DNA from: Bacteroidetes bacterium OLB10
GTDB taxonomy: Bacteria; Bacteroidota; Bacteroidia; AKYH767-A; OLB10
NCBI GenBank assembly: GCA_001567275.1
Contig: LNBX01000013.1
Span: 1-64,000 of the forward strand
Direction of reading: 5' to 3'
DNA: 64,000 nt
The notes under the pieces were generated by a model that was given only the letters and a program-made list of their open reading frames with translations, did no database searches and had not been told where the DNA came from. Positions 56,383 to 64,000 of this stretch are shown one piece after another (positions within the stretch are counted from its first letter, which is position 1; the number at the start of each line of letters is the position of its first letter). Made by a program: the position numbers and the translations under genes.

Positions 56383-59300
56383 TTATGCTTCTTTATTTGA
56401 GTTTGTTTGGTGTGTATTTCTAACTTTAGTCAGATAATTTACTGATGGTTGAACATTCAGTTCTTCAAGCAGATGATACATACGCTCATTTTTACTTTGC
56501 TTAGACAGTGTACTTTCCTTATCATTATAATCACCGAAAGTGATGGCATGAGTTGGGCAAGTCTGAGCACAGGCTGTCTGAATTTCTCCGTCTTTCAGTT
56601 TTCTGCCTTGTTTCTTCGCCTCAAGTTTTCCGTACTGAATACGCTGAATACACATGGTACATTTTTCCATGACACCGCGTGAACGAACAATCACATCCGG
56701 ATTCAGAACCATTTTACCATATTCGTTATTCATGTAGTAATTAAACTGTGGGTTATCAGAATATTTAAACCAGTTAAATCTCCTGACTTTATACGGACAG
56801 TTATTAGCGCAATAACGTGTTCCAACACAACGGTTATAAGCCATCATGTTCAATCCATCTGAACTATGTGTTGTAGCCAATACCGGACATACCGTTTCGC
56901 AAGGAGCATGATTACAGTGCTGACACATTACCGGTTGAAATACTACTTTAGGATTCTCAGCAGGAATTTCCATCAGGCCATACATACTGAGTTTACCTAC
57001 ACCTTCCTCCTTAGCTTTCTCTTTATCCATGTCGCTGGTATAGTATCTGTCAATTCGAATCCAGTGCATTTCGCGACTGCGATGAATTTCATCCTTACCA
57101 ACTACAGGTACATTATTTTCTGCTGAGCAAGCTACTACACAAGCACCACATCCGATACATGCATTCAGGTCTACAGACATTCCCCAGTGATTAAGAGGAG
57201 CTTCAAATCCGGGATGTTTGGCTGTTGCCCATACATCCAACTCCTTGGCTAAGGCTTTGCCCTTATATGTTGAAAATTTCTCATGCTCGTTTCCTGCCTG
57301 AGGGTCTTTAACATATTCTTCAAGCGTAGTTTCTTTTACTATGGCACGTCCCATCATGGTATGATGGGTTTGTGTACTTGCTAATAAATAATCGTCATCA
57401 CTTGTCTTATTAACGGTTGCACCTGATGCGATATAGTTCAGACTCCCCTCATTGAAGTTTACAAATGGATATGCATTGAAACCAATATTATTACCTGCTT
57501 TACCCACATGTGTCCGTCCATATCCATAGGCAACAGTTATAGTATCATCGGCCTGACCGGGCTGCAAAGCTACAGGACCTTTAACCGATACATTTCCTAC
57601 TTTAACTTCAATAACATTTCCCTGCTCAAGACCTTTAGCTTTAGCCATTGCAGGAGACATTGCGAAATAATTATCCCAACAAATTTTTGATACCGGATCA
57701 GGCAACTCATGCAACCATGGGTTATTACCATGTGCGCCATTTCCAAGTCCTGCTTTTTCATAAACCACTACTTCAATTCCGGATGTCTTACGAGCAGCAA
57801 TTGCCTCGGCAGCTGTTGCTACATTACCAATAAATGAAGGTTCTGTTTCTGCTACTGCATGCTCTGCAACACCATCTCTCAATGATTTTTCCCAATCAAC
57901 TACTGAAGCTGCTCCTGCTGTACTGTTCAAAATTCCCTGACGCCAGTTTTGCATCAGATATTCATGATAATCTGTAACCGGTGAATCCATCCATGCAAGA
58001 AGTAATTCCTGAGTTTGACGGGTATCAAACAGTTTCTGAATGGTAGGTTGTATTAAGCTAAATTTATTTCTTACCGGTTCTGCATCATTCCATGACTCCA
58101 GGTAATGAGAGTCAGGACAAATATAATCACATTTAGAAGCTGTTTCGTCAGCACGATCGGCAAATGAAACTTTCAATCCTACCTTGCTTAATGCACTTGC
58201 AAATGCTGCATTATCGGGATAGCTATAAAGTGGATTACTGTTATAAAACAATACTGCCCCAACTTCACCGGAACTCATTTCGCGAATCAATTCTGCAACT
58301 TCTTCATCATTACCCTGACGAACATTGCTATGTTGTGCAATACTCACTGTACTTCCATAGCTGCCCAGCAAATTATTGATTGCTGCTACAATTAACTGAT
58401 CATTTACATTATTGGTACCACAAACAACCAATGCTTTTCCTTTTGCATTCCACAATTCATTTGCAGTCGTATTCAATGCTTTGTCAGCATCTGTCTTGGA
58501 TGAACTGTTTATGGTTGTTGCACCTGACTTGGAAGCCAATGCATTATAAAGAGTAATAAGTGCAGCACCTGTTTGTCCTGCTTTTAACTTATAACGATCA
58601 TCAGCATTGGATCCGGTAAGCGTCAACTGTGCTTCAAACTGTATATGCCTTGACATTGTTTTCTTGCCATCATTCAGTTTACGAGTTTCAGCATACTGGC
58701 GGGCATGTTCAATGGGTGATATCCAGTTATTCAGAAAATCAGCTCCAAAACTTACAATAACATCAGCCTTATCAAAACAAAATGTTGGCAATGCTGCTTT
58801 TCCAAAAGCAAGCTGATGTGCTTTGATTAATCCATATTGCGAAGCTGCGTCATACGTAACATGCTTTGCTGTTGGATACTTTGCAATAAATTCAGCAATT
58901 ACTTTCTTGGTTGTGGGGCTTATAATGGTAGAAGATACAATTCTAATTTTACTCTGTTTGGATGCTGCATCTGCGAGTTTGTTTTTAATATCGGAAATAA
59001 CAGTATCCCATTTTGCTTCAGCGCCTTTGGCTATTGGTCCCTTGAGTCGGGCATAGTCATAAAGATCGAGTACTGATGCCTGAACACGAGCACTGGCACT
59101 GCCTTTTGTAAGAGAGGACAATTCATTACCATCTACTTTTATTGGTCGGCCTTCGCGAGTTTTTACTACTATGCTTGCATAATCATGACCATCAAAAAAT
59201 GTTGATGCATAATAATTCGGAATTCCCGGAATTATTTCATCCGGCTTAACCAGGTAAGGGATAGTCTTTCTTACGGGAGCTTCACAAGCTGCAAGTGAAG

Positions 59301-59484
59301 CTGCAGCTACTCCAAAACCCATAAATTTCAGAAAATCTCTTCGGGGTGTAGCGTCTTTTTCATCCGCTTTTTGACCAAGTACTTCATCAACAGGTAGCTC
59401 TTCAAAAAACTCATTGTTTTTCAAACGAACGAACTCTGCATCATTTCTGAGTTCTTCAACACCTTTCCAGTATCGTTTTTCCAT
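56383..59484 (-). CDS. actB: Alternative complex III subunit ActB (molybdopterin-oxidoreductase-like plus iron-sulfur protein)
   Basis: The 1033-residue protein is a fusion. The N-terminus carries a Tat signal (PRRDFLKFMGFGVAAASLAA), then a molybdopterin-oxidoreductase-like domain (~80-730) that in ACIII holds no molybdenum, and a C-terminal ferredoxin-like domain with three cysteine clusters: CIGCGACVVAC near 770-785, CQHCNHAPCETVC with CVGTRYCANNC near 850-905, and CTMC with CAQTC near 938-985. These would hold 4Fe-4S/3Fe-4S clusters. It carries electrons between the quinol site and the cytochrome subunits. Confidence 0.95.
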   Translation of the reverse strand: MEKRYWKGVEELRNDAEFVRLKNNEFFEELPVDEVLGQKADEKDATPRRDFLKFMGFGVAAASLAACEAPVRKTIPYLVKPDEIIPGIPNYYASTFFDGHDYASIVVKTREGRPIKVDGNELSSLTKGSASARVQASVLDLYDYARLKGPIAKGAEAKWDTVISDIKNKLADAASKQSKIRIVSSTIISPTTKKVIAEFIAKYPTAKHVTYDAASQYGLIKAHQLAFGKAALPTFCFDKADVIVSFGADFLNNWISPIEHARQYAETRKLNDGKKTMSRHIQFEAQLTLTGSNADDRYKLKAGQTGAALITLYNALASKSGATTINSSSKTDADKALNTTANELWNAKGKALVVCGTNNVNDQLIVAAINNLLGSYGSTVSIAQHSNVRQGNDEEVAELIREMSSGEVGAVLFYNSNPLYSYPDNAAFASALSKVGLKVSFADRADETASKCDYICPDSHYLESWNDAEPVRNKFSLIQPTIQKLFDTRQTQELLLAWMDSPVTDYHEYLMQNWRQGILNSTAGAASVVDWEKSLRDGVAEHAVAETEPSFIGNVATAAEAIAARKTSGIEVVVYEKAGLGNGAHGNNPWLHELPDPVSKICWDNYFAMSPAMAKAKGLEQGNVIEVKVGNVSVKGPVALQPGQADDTITVAYGYGRTHVGKAGNNIGFNAYPFVNFNEGSLNYIASGATVNKTSDDDYLLASTQTHHTMMGRAIVKETTLEEYVKDPQAGNEHEKFSTYKGKALAKELDVWATAKHPGFEAPLNHWGMSVDLNACIGCGACVVACSAENNVPVVGKDEIHRSREMHWIRIDRYYTSDMDKEKAKEEGVGKLSMYGLMEIPAENPKVVFQPVMCQHCNHAPCETVCPVLATTHSSDGLNMMAYNRCVGTRYCANNCPYKVRRFNWFKYSDNPQFNYYMNNEYGKMVLNPDVIVRSRGVMEKCTMCIQRIQYGKLEAKKQGRKLKDGEIQTACAQTCPTHAITFGDYNDKESTLSKQSKNERMYHLLEELNVQPSVNYLTKVRNTHQTNSNKEA

Positions 59485-59549
59485 ATATTATTCAAAATAG
59501 TTTGCTGTTGATCCTTTTATCAAGAATAACATTAAACAAGATTTATAAT

Positions 59550-60794
59550 TTAGTAATGACAACGTTCACAATCCAGTCCACCGATTTTATCTACCGTGAT
59601 TTTAGCATCTTTACCATATTTGGCTGCAAGATCCTTATGTATTCCGTCATAATATGCATTTCCATCCACCTTAACTTCTGTTTCGCGATGGCAGTTGATA
59701 CACCATCCCATTGTTAAAGGAGAAAACTGTTTTACTACGTCCATTTCCTGAACAGGACCATGGCATGTCTGACATTCGATTTTACCCACTTTTACGTGTT
59801 GTGAGTGATTGAAATATGCAAGAGCAGGCAAGCTGTGCACACGAATCCACTGTATAGGTTTTTGATTTGAACCATATTTGGTACCATCCCAATCCAATGC
59901 GGCATAAATTTTCTTGATTTCCTGGTCACCATATACAGGACCTTCTTTAACATATTTATGGCAATTCATACATACGTTAGCCGAAGGGATATTGGCATGG
60001 CGACTTTTATCGGCACCACTATGGCAATACAAACAGGCAATTTTATTGTCGCCTGCATGGAGTTTATGAGAAAAATGTATAGGTTGCTCAGGTTGATAAT
60101 TGGTGTAAACACCAATATCTTTTAGTGTGTACCATCCTTTTACATTACTCCAAATCATGAATATGACTAAAATAACTGCAATCAGCTTTTTATTTCCCCG
60201 TATCCAGTTTTTACAAGCCTGCCATCCTGAAACCGGCTGAGGTTGGGGTATTCCTTCTTTATCGCGAACAGCATATTCCAGACCCTTTTTGATTTTGCCC
60301 AGTGTAGCAAGTAATGCCAGCAGTATGATGATAATGGCAATTACCCAATAAAGGGTAGAGTTATCTTTAGCCGCTTCGGCAGCACCTGAAGTAGCCGGAG
60401 CTCCTACAGGAGCAGCAGCAACAGGGGCTTTATTACTTTCCTCGTGAATCCACCCTAATACAGCATCAATTTCAGCATCACTGAGATTCTGATTTGGCAT
60501 CACCAGTTGGTTATACTCCTTGAATATAGCAACAGCATCTTTATCACCTGCTTTAACCAATGACTGAGAGTTCTTAATCCACTTATGCAGCCAATCCTTA
60601 CTGAATTTTTGATCTACACCCTTTAATGGCGGTCCAATAACCACATCATTTATAGCGTGGCACATTTTACAGTTTGCATCAAAAATGGCCTTACCATCTT
60701 GTGCATAAGCACTCATGCTAACGGCTAATACCAATAGCAATATAAACAACCCTTTGCTCTTAGCAATCAGGTCATTAATTATTGTTTTATGCAT
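59550..60794 (-). CDS. actA: Alternative complex III subunit ActA (multiheme cytochrome c with extra N-terminal heme domain)
   Basis: The 414-residue protein has six CxxCH sites. The first (CKMCH, 42-46) belongs to an N-terminal class I cytochrome c domain with an LVMPNQNLSD segment. A Pro/Ala-rich linker and a membrane helix (~147-165) follow, and five more sites (CLYCH, CMNCH, CQTCH, CINCH, CERCH) lie between ~245 and the C-terminus: the pentaheme ActA core. It is the first gene of the operon. Confidence 0.95.
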   Translation of the reverse strand: MHKTIINDLIAKSKGLFILLLVLAVSMSAYAQDGKAIFDANCKMCHAINDVVIGPPLKGVDQKFSKDWLHKWIKNSQSLVKAGDKDAVAIFKEYNQLVMPNQNLSDAEIDAVLGWIHEESNKAPVAAAPVGAPATSGAAEAAKDNSTLYWVIAIIIILLALLATLGKIKKGLEYAVRDKEGIPQPQPVSGWQACKNWIRGNKKLIAVILVIFMIWSNVKGWYTLKDIGVYTNYQPEQPIHFSHKLHAGDNKIACLYCHSGADKSRHANIPSANVCMNCHKYVKEGPVYGDQEIKKIYAALDWDGTKYGSNQKPIQWIRVHSLPALAYFNHSQHVKVGKIECQTCHGPVQEMDVVKQFSPLTMGWCINCHRETEVKVDGNAYYDGIHKDLAAKYGKDAKITVDKIGGLDCERCHY

Positions 60795-60877
60795 AAATCG
60801 TTAATCTTGTTTCTAACCAATGTCAATTTAATGTAGCTAAAGTGCCATTTTTCTGTAAAAATCCACCTTAGAGCGCG

Positions 60878-60885
60878 CAAATTTA
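60878..60885 (-). promoter_or_regulatory. -7 promoter box of the act-cox operon
   Basis: TAAATTTG on the minus strand, exact TAnnTTTG match, about 84 bases before the actA ATG. No -33 element at normal spacing. Confidence 0.4.
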
Positions 60886-61037
60886 TAACATACTTTTTGA
60901 ATTCATAATTTTTTCAAATTAAAAATTACCCTAACTTACAACTACTTAGCTTTTTGTATTTATCTGGTGATTTCTATTCTAATGAAATCAGAGAGGAATA
61001 AGTAATTCTGATTTTTATGGTTATTATTGCATTTCGA

Positions 61038-61430
61038 ATGAGAAAAAAGCAGTTGATACGGTTAATTTTCATAACACTTGCATTTCTTTGCTTTGGCAGA
61101 GATTCATTTGGGCAAAGTGACGATAGTCTGGCAAGAGAACTTATTAAGAGGCATATAGCAATTAATATTATTCACCCTTTATCCCCTGGATACAGGGTAC
61201 AGCTTTATTTTGGGCAGCAACGTGATGCAGCTTATGAAATGAGGACTGATTTTCTGAGACTGTATCCACAGTCAGGAGCTTATGTGGTTTATCAGCAACC
61301 CAATTTCAAATTACGTGTTGGTGATTATCGTACTCGTTTGGAAGCGCAAAAAGCTTTGCATGAATTTCAAACACATTACTCTTCAGCATTTGTGGTGAAA
61401 GATGATATACGATTGATACCCGATAAATAG
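61038..61430 (+). CDS. SPOR-domain-like small secreted protein
   Basis: The ATG at 61038 gives MRKKQLIRLIFITLAFLCFG, a good signal peptide; a longer frame from 61017 adds seven residues without benefit. The mature ~105 residues end in a SPOR fold: GYRVQLYFGQQRDAAYEMR, then FKLRVGDYRTRLEAQKALHEF. SPOR domains bind denuded peptidoglycan. The protein is a single-domain version. It converges with the DUF4476 gene. Confidence 0.85.
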   Translation: MRKKQLIRLIFITLAFLCFGRDSFGQSDDSLARELIKRHIAINIIHPLSPGYRVQLYFGQQRDAAYEMRTDFLRLYPQSGAYVVYQQPNFKLRVGDYRTRLEAQKALHEFQTHYSSAFVVKDDIRLIPDK

Positions 61431-61463
61431 AAACAGGCCTTCTTTTGGAAGACCTGTTTCTAT
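61427..61463. terminator. Hairpin between convergent SPOR and DUF4476 genes (possible terminator)
   Basis: ATAGAAACAGG and CCTGTTTCTAT form an 11-base-pair stem, with further pairing inside the loop. The stem overlaps the SPOR gene's stop codon. There is no strong T-run on either strand, so termination is only probable. Confidence 0.5.
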
Positions 61464-61481
61464 TCTGATTATGCTGCTTTC

Positions 61482-62162
61482 TTAGCCTTGAGATGCAATA
61501 AATCTTGATAATTCTTCTATACTGCTTTCAAAACCAAACTCATCATTCACTACAAAATAGTTTTGTTTGTCAACTGTGCGCTGATAGGCATATTTAGCCA
61601 GTTCAAGTTTGCTCGATTCGAAACTAAATGCATTCATGAGTCGTGCCACCTGACGGGAACTCAGAAAGTTGGTTGAAATAAATTGCTTTGCCATAGTCAT
61701 TTTGGTGCTTTCAAAACTACGTGACTGAACAGACTGTAGCAGTTGATTAAAATCTTCTTCGCAAACATAATCCTGGTATGGCTGATAATAATGAGGCAGC
61801 TCATACACCTGTGGTGCAGGAGGCAATAAAGGCCGTTGCTCTCTTATTCTGAAACTGTTTCTGCTCACCACTGCCACTACTTCTGTTGCATAAGGTATAT
61901 AAACCATTCCTGAAAATATTGTTCGATAAACGGGATGATACCTGCTTCCGGAAAGACGCATGATGCGTACAAAATGATCACCTTCATTCAGGTTATTAAT
62001 ATAAACTGTGTTAGATGGATTGGTAGGGTGCATACGGTCAATTACTACAGATATCCTGCTACCGTCCAGAGATGTTACTGATAATACTGACTCAGCATAA
62101 TAACCGGCTTTTGCTGCAAGTGCTACACTTAGTATAACAAGTGTGGTAAATAGTTTTTTCAT
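61482..62162 (-). CDS. DUF4476 family secreted protein
   Basis: The 226-residue protein has a signal peptide ending AAKAG. Residues ~20-110 form a beta-rich domain, followed by a Pro/Tyr linker (PPAPQVYELPHYYQPYQDY). The C-terminal ~90 residues are the DUF4476 domain, with three tandem FxSxxxExAK-type units: SFESTKMTMAKQF, SFESSKLELAKYA and GFESSIEELSRFI. Found mainly in Bacteroidota; function not known. Confidence 0.85.
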   Translation of the reverse strand: MKKLFTTLVILSVALAAKAGYYAESVLSVTSLDGSRISVVIDRMHPTNPSNTVYINNLNEGDHFVRIMRLSGSRYHPVYRTIFSGMVYIPYATEVVAVVSRNSFRIREQRPLLPPAPQVYELPHYYQPYQDYVCEEDFNQLLQSVQSRSFESTKMTMAKQFISTNFLSSRQVARLMNAFSFESSKLELAKYAYQRTVDKQNYFVVNDEFGFESSIEELSRFIASQG

Positions 62163-62595
62163 ACATGTCCTCTCTTTCTTTTTTAGTTAGATGCTTTGAC
62201 AATTTCAACAGCTATGCCAAAGGAGTGATTGAATTTAAATTATCGGGATTATTCAGATTACATTCATTAAGGCATTCGCTCTTTCAGATGCCTAAGGAGG
62301 CTGTATTTCCATATCGGTGGCTGCGCTTTATAACTCCTTAAAAGTCCATTTATTCCTACTCATTTAATTAACGGTGCCTCTCGAGTATGATTTAATCATC
62401 ATTGAGTAAAAATCTTACAACATCCAATTTGACAAATTACCCACCGGTATCCCGTCTTCACTCTGAAAAACTCCATTCTCACTGCCAAGAATCGAAATTT
62501 CTTACATACGAAAGATATTGGAAATACCTCATCTTAAAAATGATTCTTCGGCAACGGCTTTGCAAATACCCATACAAATTCAAAACAAAAAAATT
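62163..62595. other. Gene-free stretch
   Basis: About 430 bases with no frame of coding character on either strand. It holds the leaders of the divergent DUF4476 gene and small ORF, and a weak imperfect hairpin around 62269-62294 (AAGGCAT with ATGCCT). No RNA gene or perfect promoter consensus was recognised. Confidence 0.5.
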
Positions 62596-62775
62596 ATGGA
62601 CTTAATTATTGCAATCTTAATGTATCTGGGTGTTTATGCTACACCGGCTGACTTAAATAACAAAGATTTTCAAACCAAAAATGCCAAGCAAATAGAACAA
62701 GCACAGAAAATGGCAGCACAAGGAACTAAAATGGACTGTGATGGAATAATTATAGTAGGCACCGGCACTTTGTAA
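62596..62775 (+). CDS. Small hypothetical protein (59 residues)
   Basis: The ATG at 62596 is preferred to an upstream TTG at 62518. The protein reads MDLIIAILMYLGVYATPADL, a short hydrophobic N-terminus, then a helical polar stretch (KQIEQAQKMAAQGTKMD) and ends CDGIIIVGTGTL. A strong terminator follows, which supports a real transcript. No family was recognised. It could be a small membrane peptide or an exported peptide. Confidence 0.5.
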   Translation: MDLIIAILMYLGVYATPADLNNKDFQTKNAKQIEQAQKMAAQGTKMDCDGIIIVGTGTL

Positions 62776-62804
62776 AAACTCTTAAAAACACATAACCGTC
62801 AATT

Positions 62805-62831
62805 GGCGCTGGAATATTTCAGCGCCTTTTT
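62805..62831 (+). terminator. Rho-independent terminator after the small ORF
   Basis: GGCGCTG and CAGCGCC form a 7-base-pair GC-rich stem with an 8-base loop followed by TTTTT. It overlaps the last codons of the convergent gene. Confidence 0.82.
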
Positions 62832-64000
62832 AGTTTCTTAATGATCTCAGGCCATAAAACATCGTAAGGGATTATCTCCAGCCCCTCTACAATGTACAAC
62901 TTTGATTCCTTACCGGGTTTCAACTGTTCCAGTTGATTTGACACTTGTTTTGCTGTTGTTTCGCTGTCGAAATTGTTTTTAAAAAGTTCAAGCAGCATAT
63001 TCAGGAAAATGTAGGTGCGTGGATATATTCTTTTATCTACGTATTGCTTAATATAATTATCCAAATACTTTGTTCTTTCGGTTAGTTTATCGAATTCGCC
63101 CATTTCAATCATTACGATAATCTGACCAACCATGATGCTGATATTGTTATCTTCTTTATGAGAAGTATAATAACTTATCTCGTCCAGAAAACCCAACAGA
63201 TTAATACTCTCCTTAGGGAAATGATCAGGTAAAATAAAATTCAGATAAGGCTCAAAGTAATGCCATCTCTCTCTTACTTCCTGGTTAAAGTTTACGAATT
63301 GTTCATTGTGAGTTGCTTCAAAATAAATATTCAGAGCCTGCTCATAATTTCCTGAATGCATACAAAGAATAAAGTAATGCTCCAGAGCCAAAAGCCAGTC
63401 GCCTGAATTCTGATTGAGCCGTTGCAGAAAAATACGGGCTTCTTCCTTTCCTTTATCATACTGACGAAGATGAATACAGGCAAGCATTCGTGAAAGGGCG
63501 AGAATACTCCGTTGCATATCCGTAAAATATTCAGGGTGATGCCTGTAAAACTCTTCTCTTTCATTCAGTACTTCATCTATCAGCTCAAAATCGTTTGCAA
63601 AATAGCCATAAGTAAAGGCAATGTTGGCATAATGGTAATTAGATGAAAAAGACTGTAGTTTTTCATGGATTTGCTTAGCACGGAGATAATATTTTTTTGC
63701 CTTGGTAACATTTTTATATTGAGCTATATTGGATGCCGTTTGAAAGATATCCAGTTCGCGTTGCATGAGCAGCAATTCGGATTCCAGTTTAAAGCGTTCA
63801 AATGATTCTTCAAATCTGTTTTTGTAATGATAAAATTCATCCGGTTTGTTTTTTACGGCCATGCGGTCAGCAAGGGTCAAATCGGCAATACAACCCATCA
63901 TTCCGTCATTGGTAAAAGCAATGTTCTCAGCCAACTTTTGTGAGAAAAAATCAGATATGAGAGTGGTTGTATTTTGTTGGCGTGTTATTAATGCTGCTCC
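62819..64000 (-). CDS. Helical-repeat (TPR-like) hypothetical protein, N-terminus beyond right edge
   Basis: The frame is open from the stop at 62819 to the window edge, so about 393 C-terminal residues are seen; the TTG at 63934 is only an internal codon. The sequence is almost all alpha-helical with TPR-like pairs (YLRAKQIHEKLQ, RQYDKGKEEARIFLQRLNQ, GNYEQALNIYFEATHN). No catalytic or membrane motif is visible. The upstream visible segment (ITRQQNTTTLISDFFSQKLAENI) shows that the gene continues. Function unknown. Confidence 0.7.
   Translation of the reverse strand, partial: GAALITRQQNTTTLISDFFSQKLAENIAFTNDGMMGCIADLTLADRMAVKNKPDEFYHYKNRFEESFERFKLESELLLMQRELDIFQTASNIAQYKNVTKAKKYYLRAKQIHEKLQSFSSNYHYANIAFTYGYFANDFELIDEVLNEREEFYRHHPEYFTDMQRSILALSRMLACIHLRQYDKGKEEARIFLQRLNQNSGDWLLALEHYFILCMHSGNYEQALNIYFEATHNEQFVNFNQEVRERWHYFEPYLNFILPDHFPKESINLLGFLDEISYYTSHKEDNNISIMVGQIIVMIEMGEFDKLTERTKYLDNYIKQYVDKRIYPRTYIFLNMLLELFKNNFDSETTAKQVSNQLEQLKPGKESKLYIVEGLEIIPYDVLWPEIIKKLKRR

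Noticed and set aside
62269..62294. Possible terminator hairpin upstream of the DUF4476 gene
   Set aside because: Short imperfect stem with long loop and no T-run.
62402..62605. Plus-strand ORF ending near the small ORF start
   Set aside because: No coding character, no homologous pattern; overlaps the better supported 62596 ORF.

Overview
ORGANISM. The window is an AT-rich chromosomal segment of a Bacteroidota bacterium, probably from the environmental Chitinophagales/Sphingobacteriales-like part of the phylum (the order is inference). The evidence is: -7 promoter boxes of the phylum type TAnnTTTG upstream of many genes; two secreted proteins with a type IX secretion (T9SS) C-terminal sorting domain; the DUF4290-murA pair; an ATP synthase operon atpB-E-F-H-A-G without beta and epsilon; a complete alternative complex III (act) operon followed by cytochrome oxidase genes; a bacillithiol deacetylase; and a TonB-dependent receptor with a carboxypeptidase-regulatory-like N-terminus. 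No phage, insertion sequence, integrase or CRISPR array was seen; this is mostly core genome with a few accessory clusters.

LAYOUT. 1-3.5 kb: the N-terminal part of a glycine-rich secreted protein running off the left edge, a TIGR01777 epimerase and an outer-membrane protein. 3.6-9.7 kb: CNT nucleoside transporter, RuvC, a flippase-like membrane protein overlapping a GT2 glycosyltransferase, a gamma-carbonic-anhydrase-like protein and an alpha/beta-hydrolase lipoprotein. 9.7-14.8 kb: ATP synthase operon. 14.9-19.8 kb: bshB1 and two tandem T9SS Asp-box paralogues. 20-24.7 kb: tRNA-His, DUF4290, murA (active-site Cys replaced by Asp), a TlpA-like thioredoxin, grpE-dnaJ. 24.8-27.8 kb: Wzc-like protein and a companion. 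27.8-36.8 kb: B12-binding protein, glutaryl-CoA dehydrogenase, DUF1223, AlkA-type glycosylase, MBL hydrolase, TPR protein, TonB receptor, DUF3109, ABC ATPase, small OMP. 36.9-40.8 kb: rnpA-yidD, S41 peptidase, O-antigen-ligase-like protein. 40.9-45 kb: a porin/Rieske/imelysin/di-heme-oxidoreductase cluster. 45-49.5 kb: a glucosaminidase, two SGNH proteins and an MBOAT acyltransferase. 49.6-60.8 kb: actABCDEF-coxBA. 61-64 kb: SPOR protein, DUF4476 protein, a small ORF and a helical-repeat protein running off the right edge.

HOW IT WORKS TOGETHER. The act-cox operon would move electrons from quinol to a cytochrome oxidase and build the proton gradient used by the ATP synthase. The porin/Rieske/imelysin/di-heme cluster looks like an envelope redox-iron module. 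The MBOAT/SGNH/glucosaminidase cluster looks like a cell-wall or glycan O-acetylation module.

DATA QUALITY. Nine genes (OMP, flippase, GT2, DUF4290, TPR protein, O-antigen ligase, porin, imelysin, ActC) are interrupted by single-base frameshifts, mostly at A/T homopolymers. In every case the corrected length is a whole number of codons and the corrected protein is a coherent family member. Consensus sequencing error is the simplest explanation, so they are annotated as single genes.
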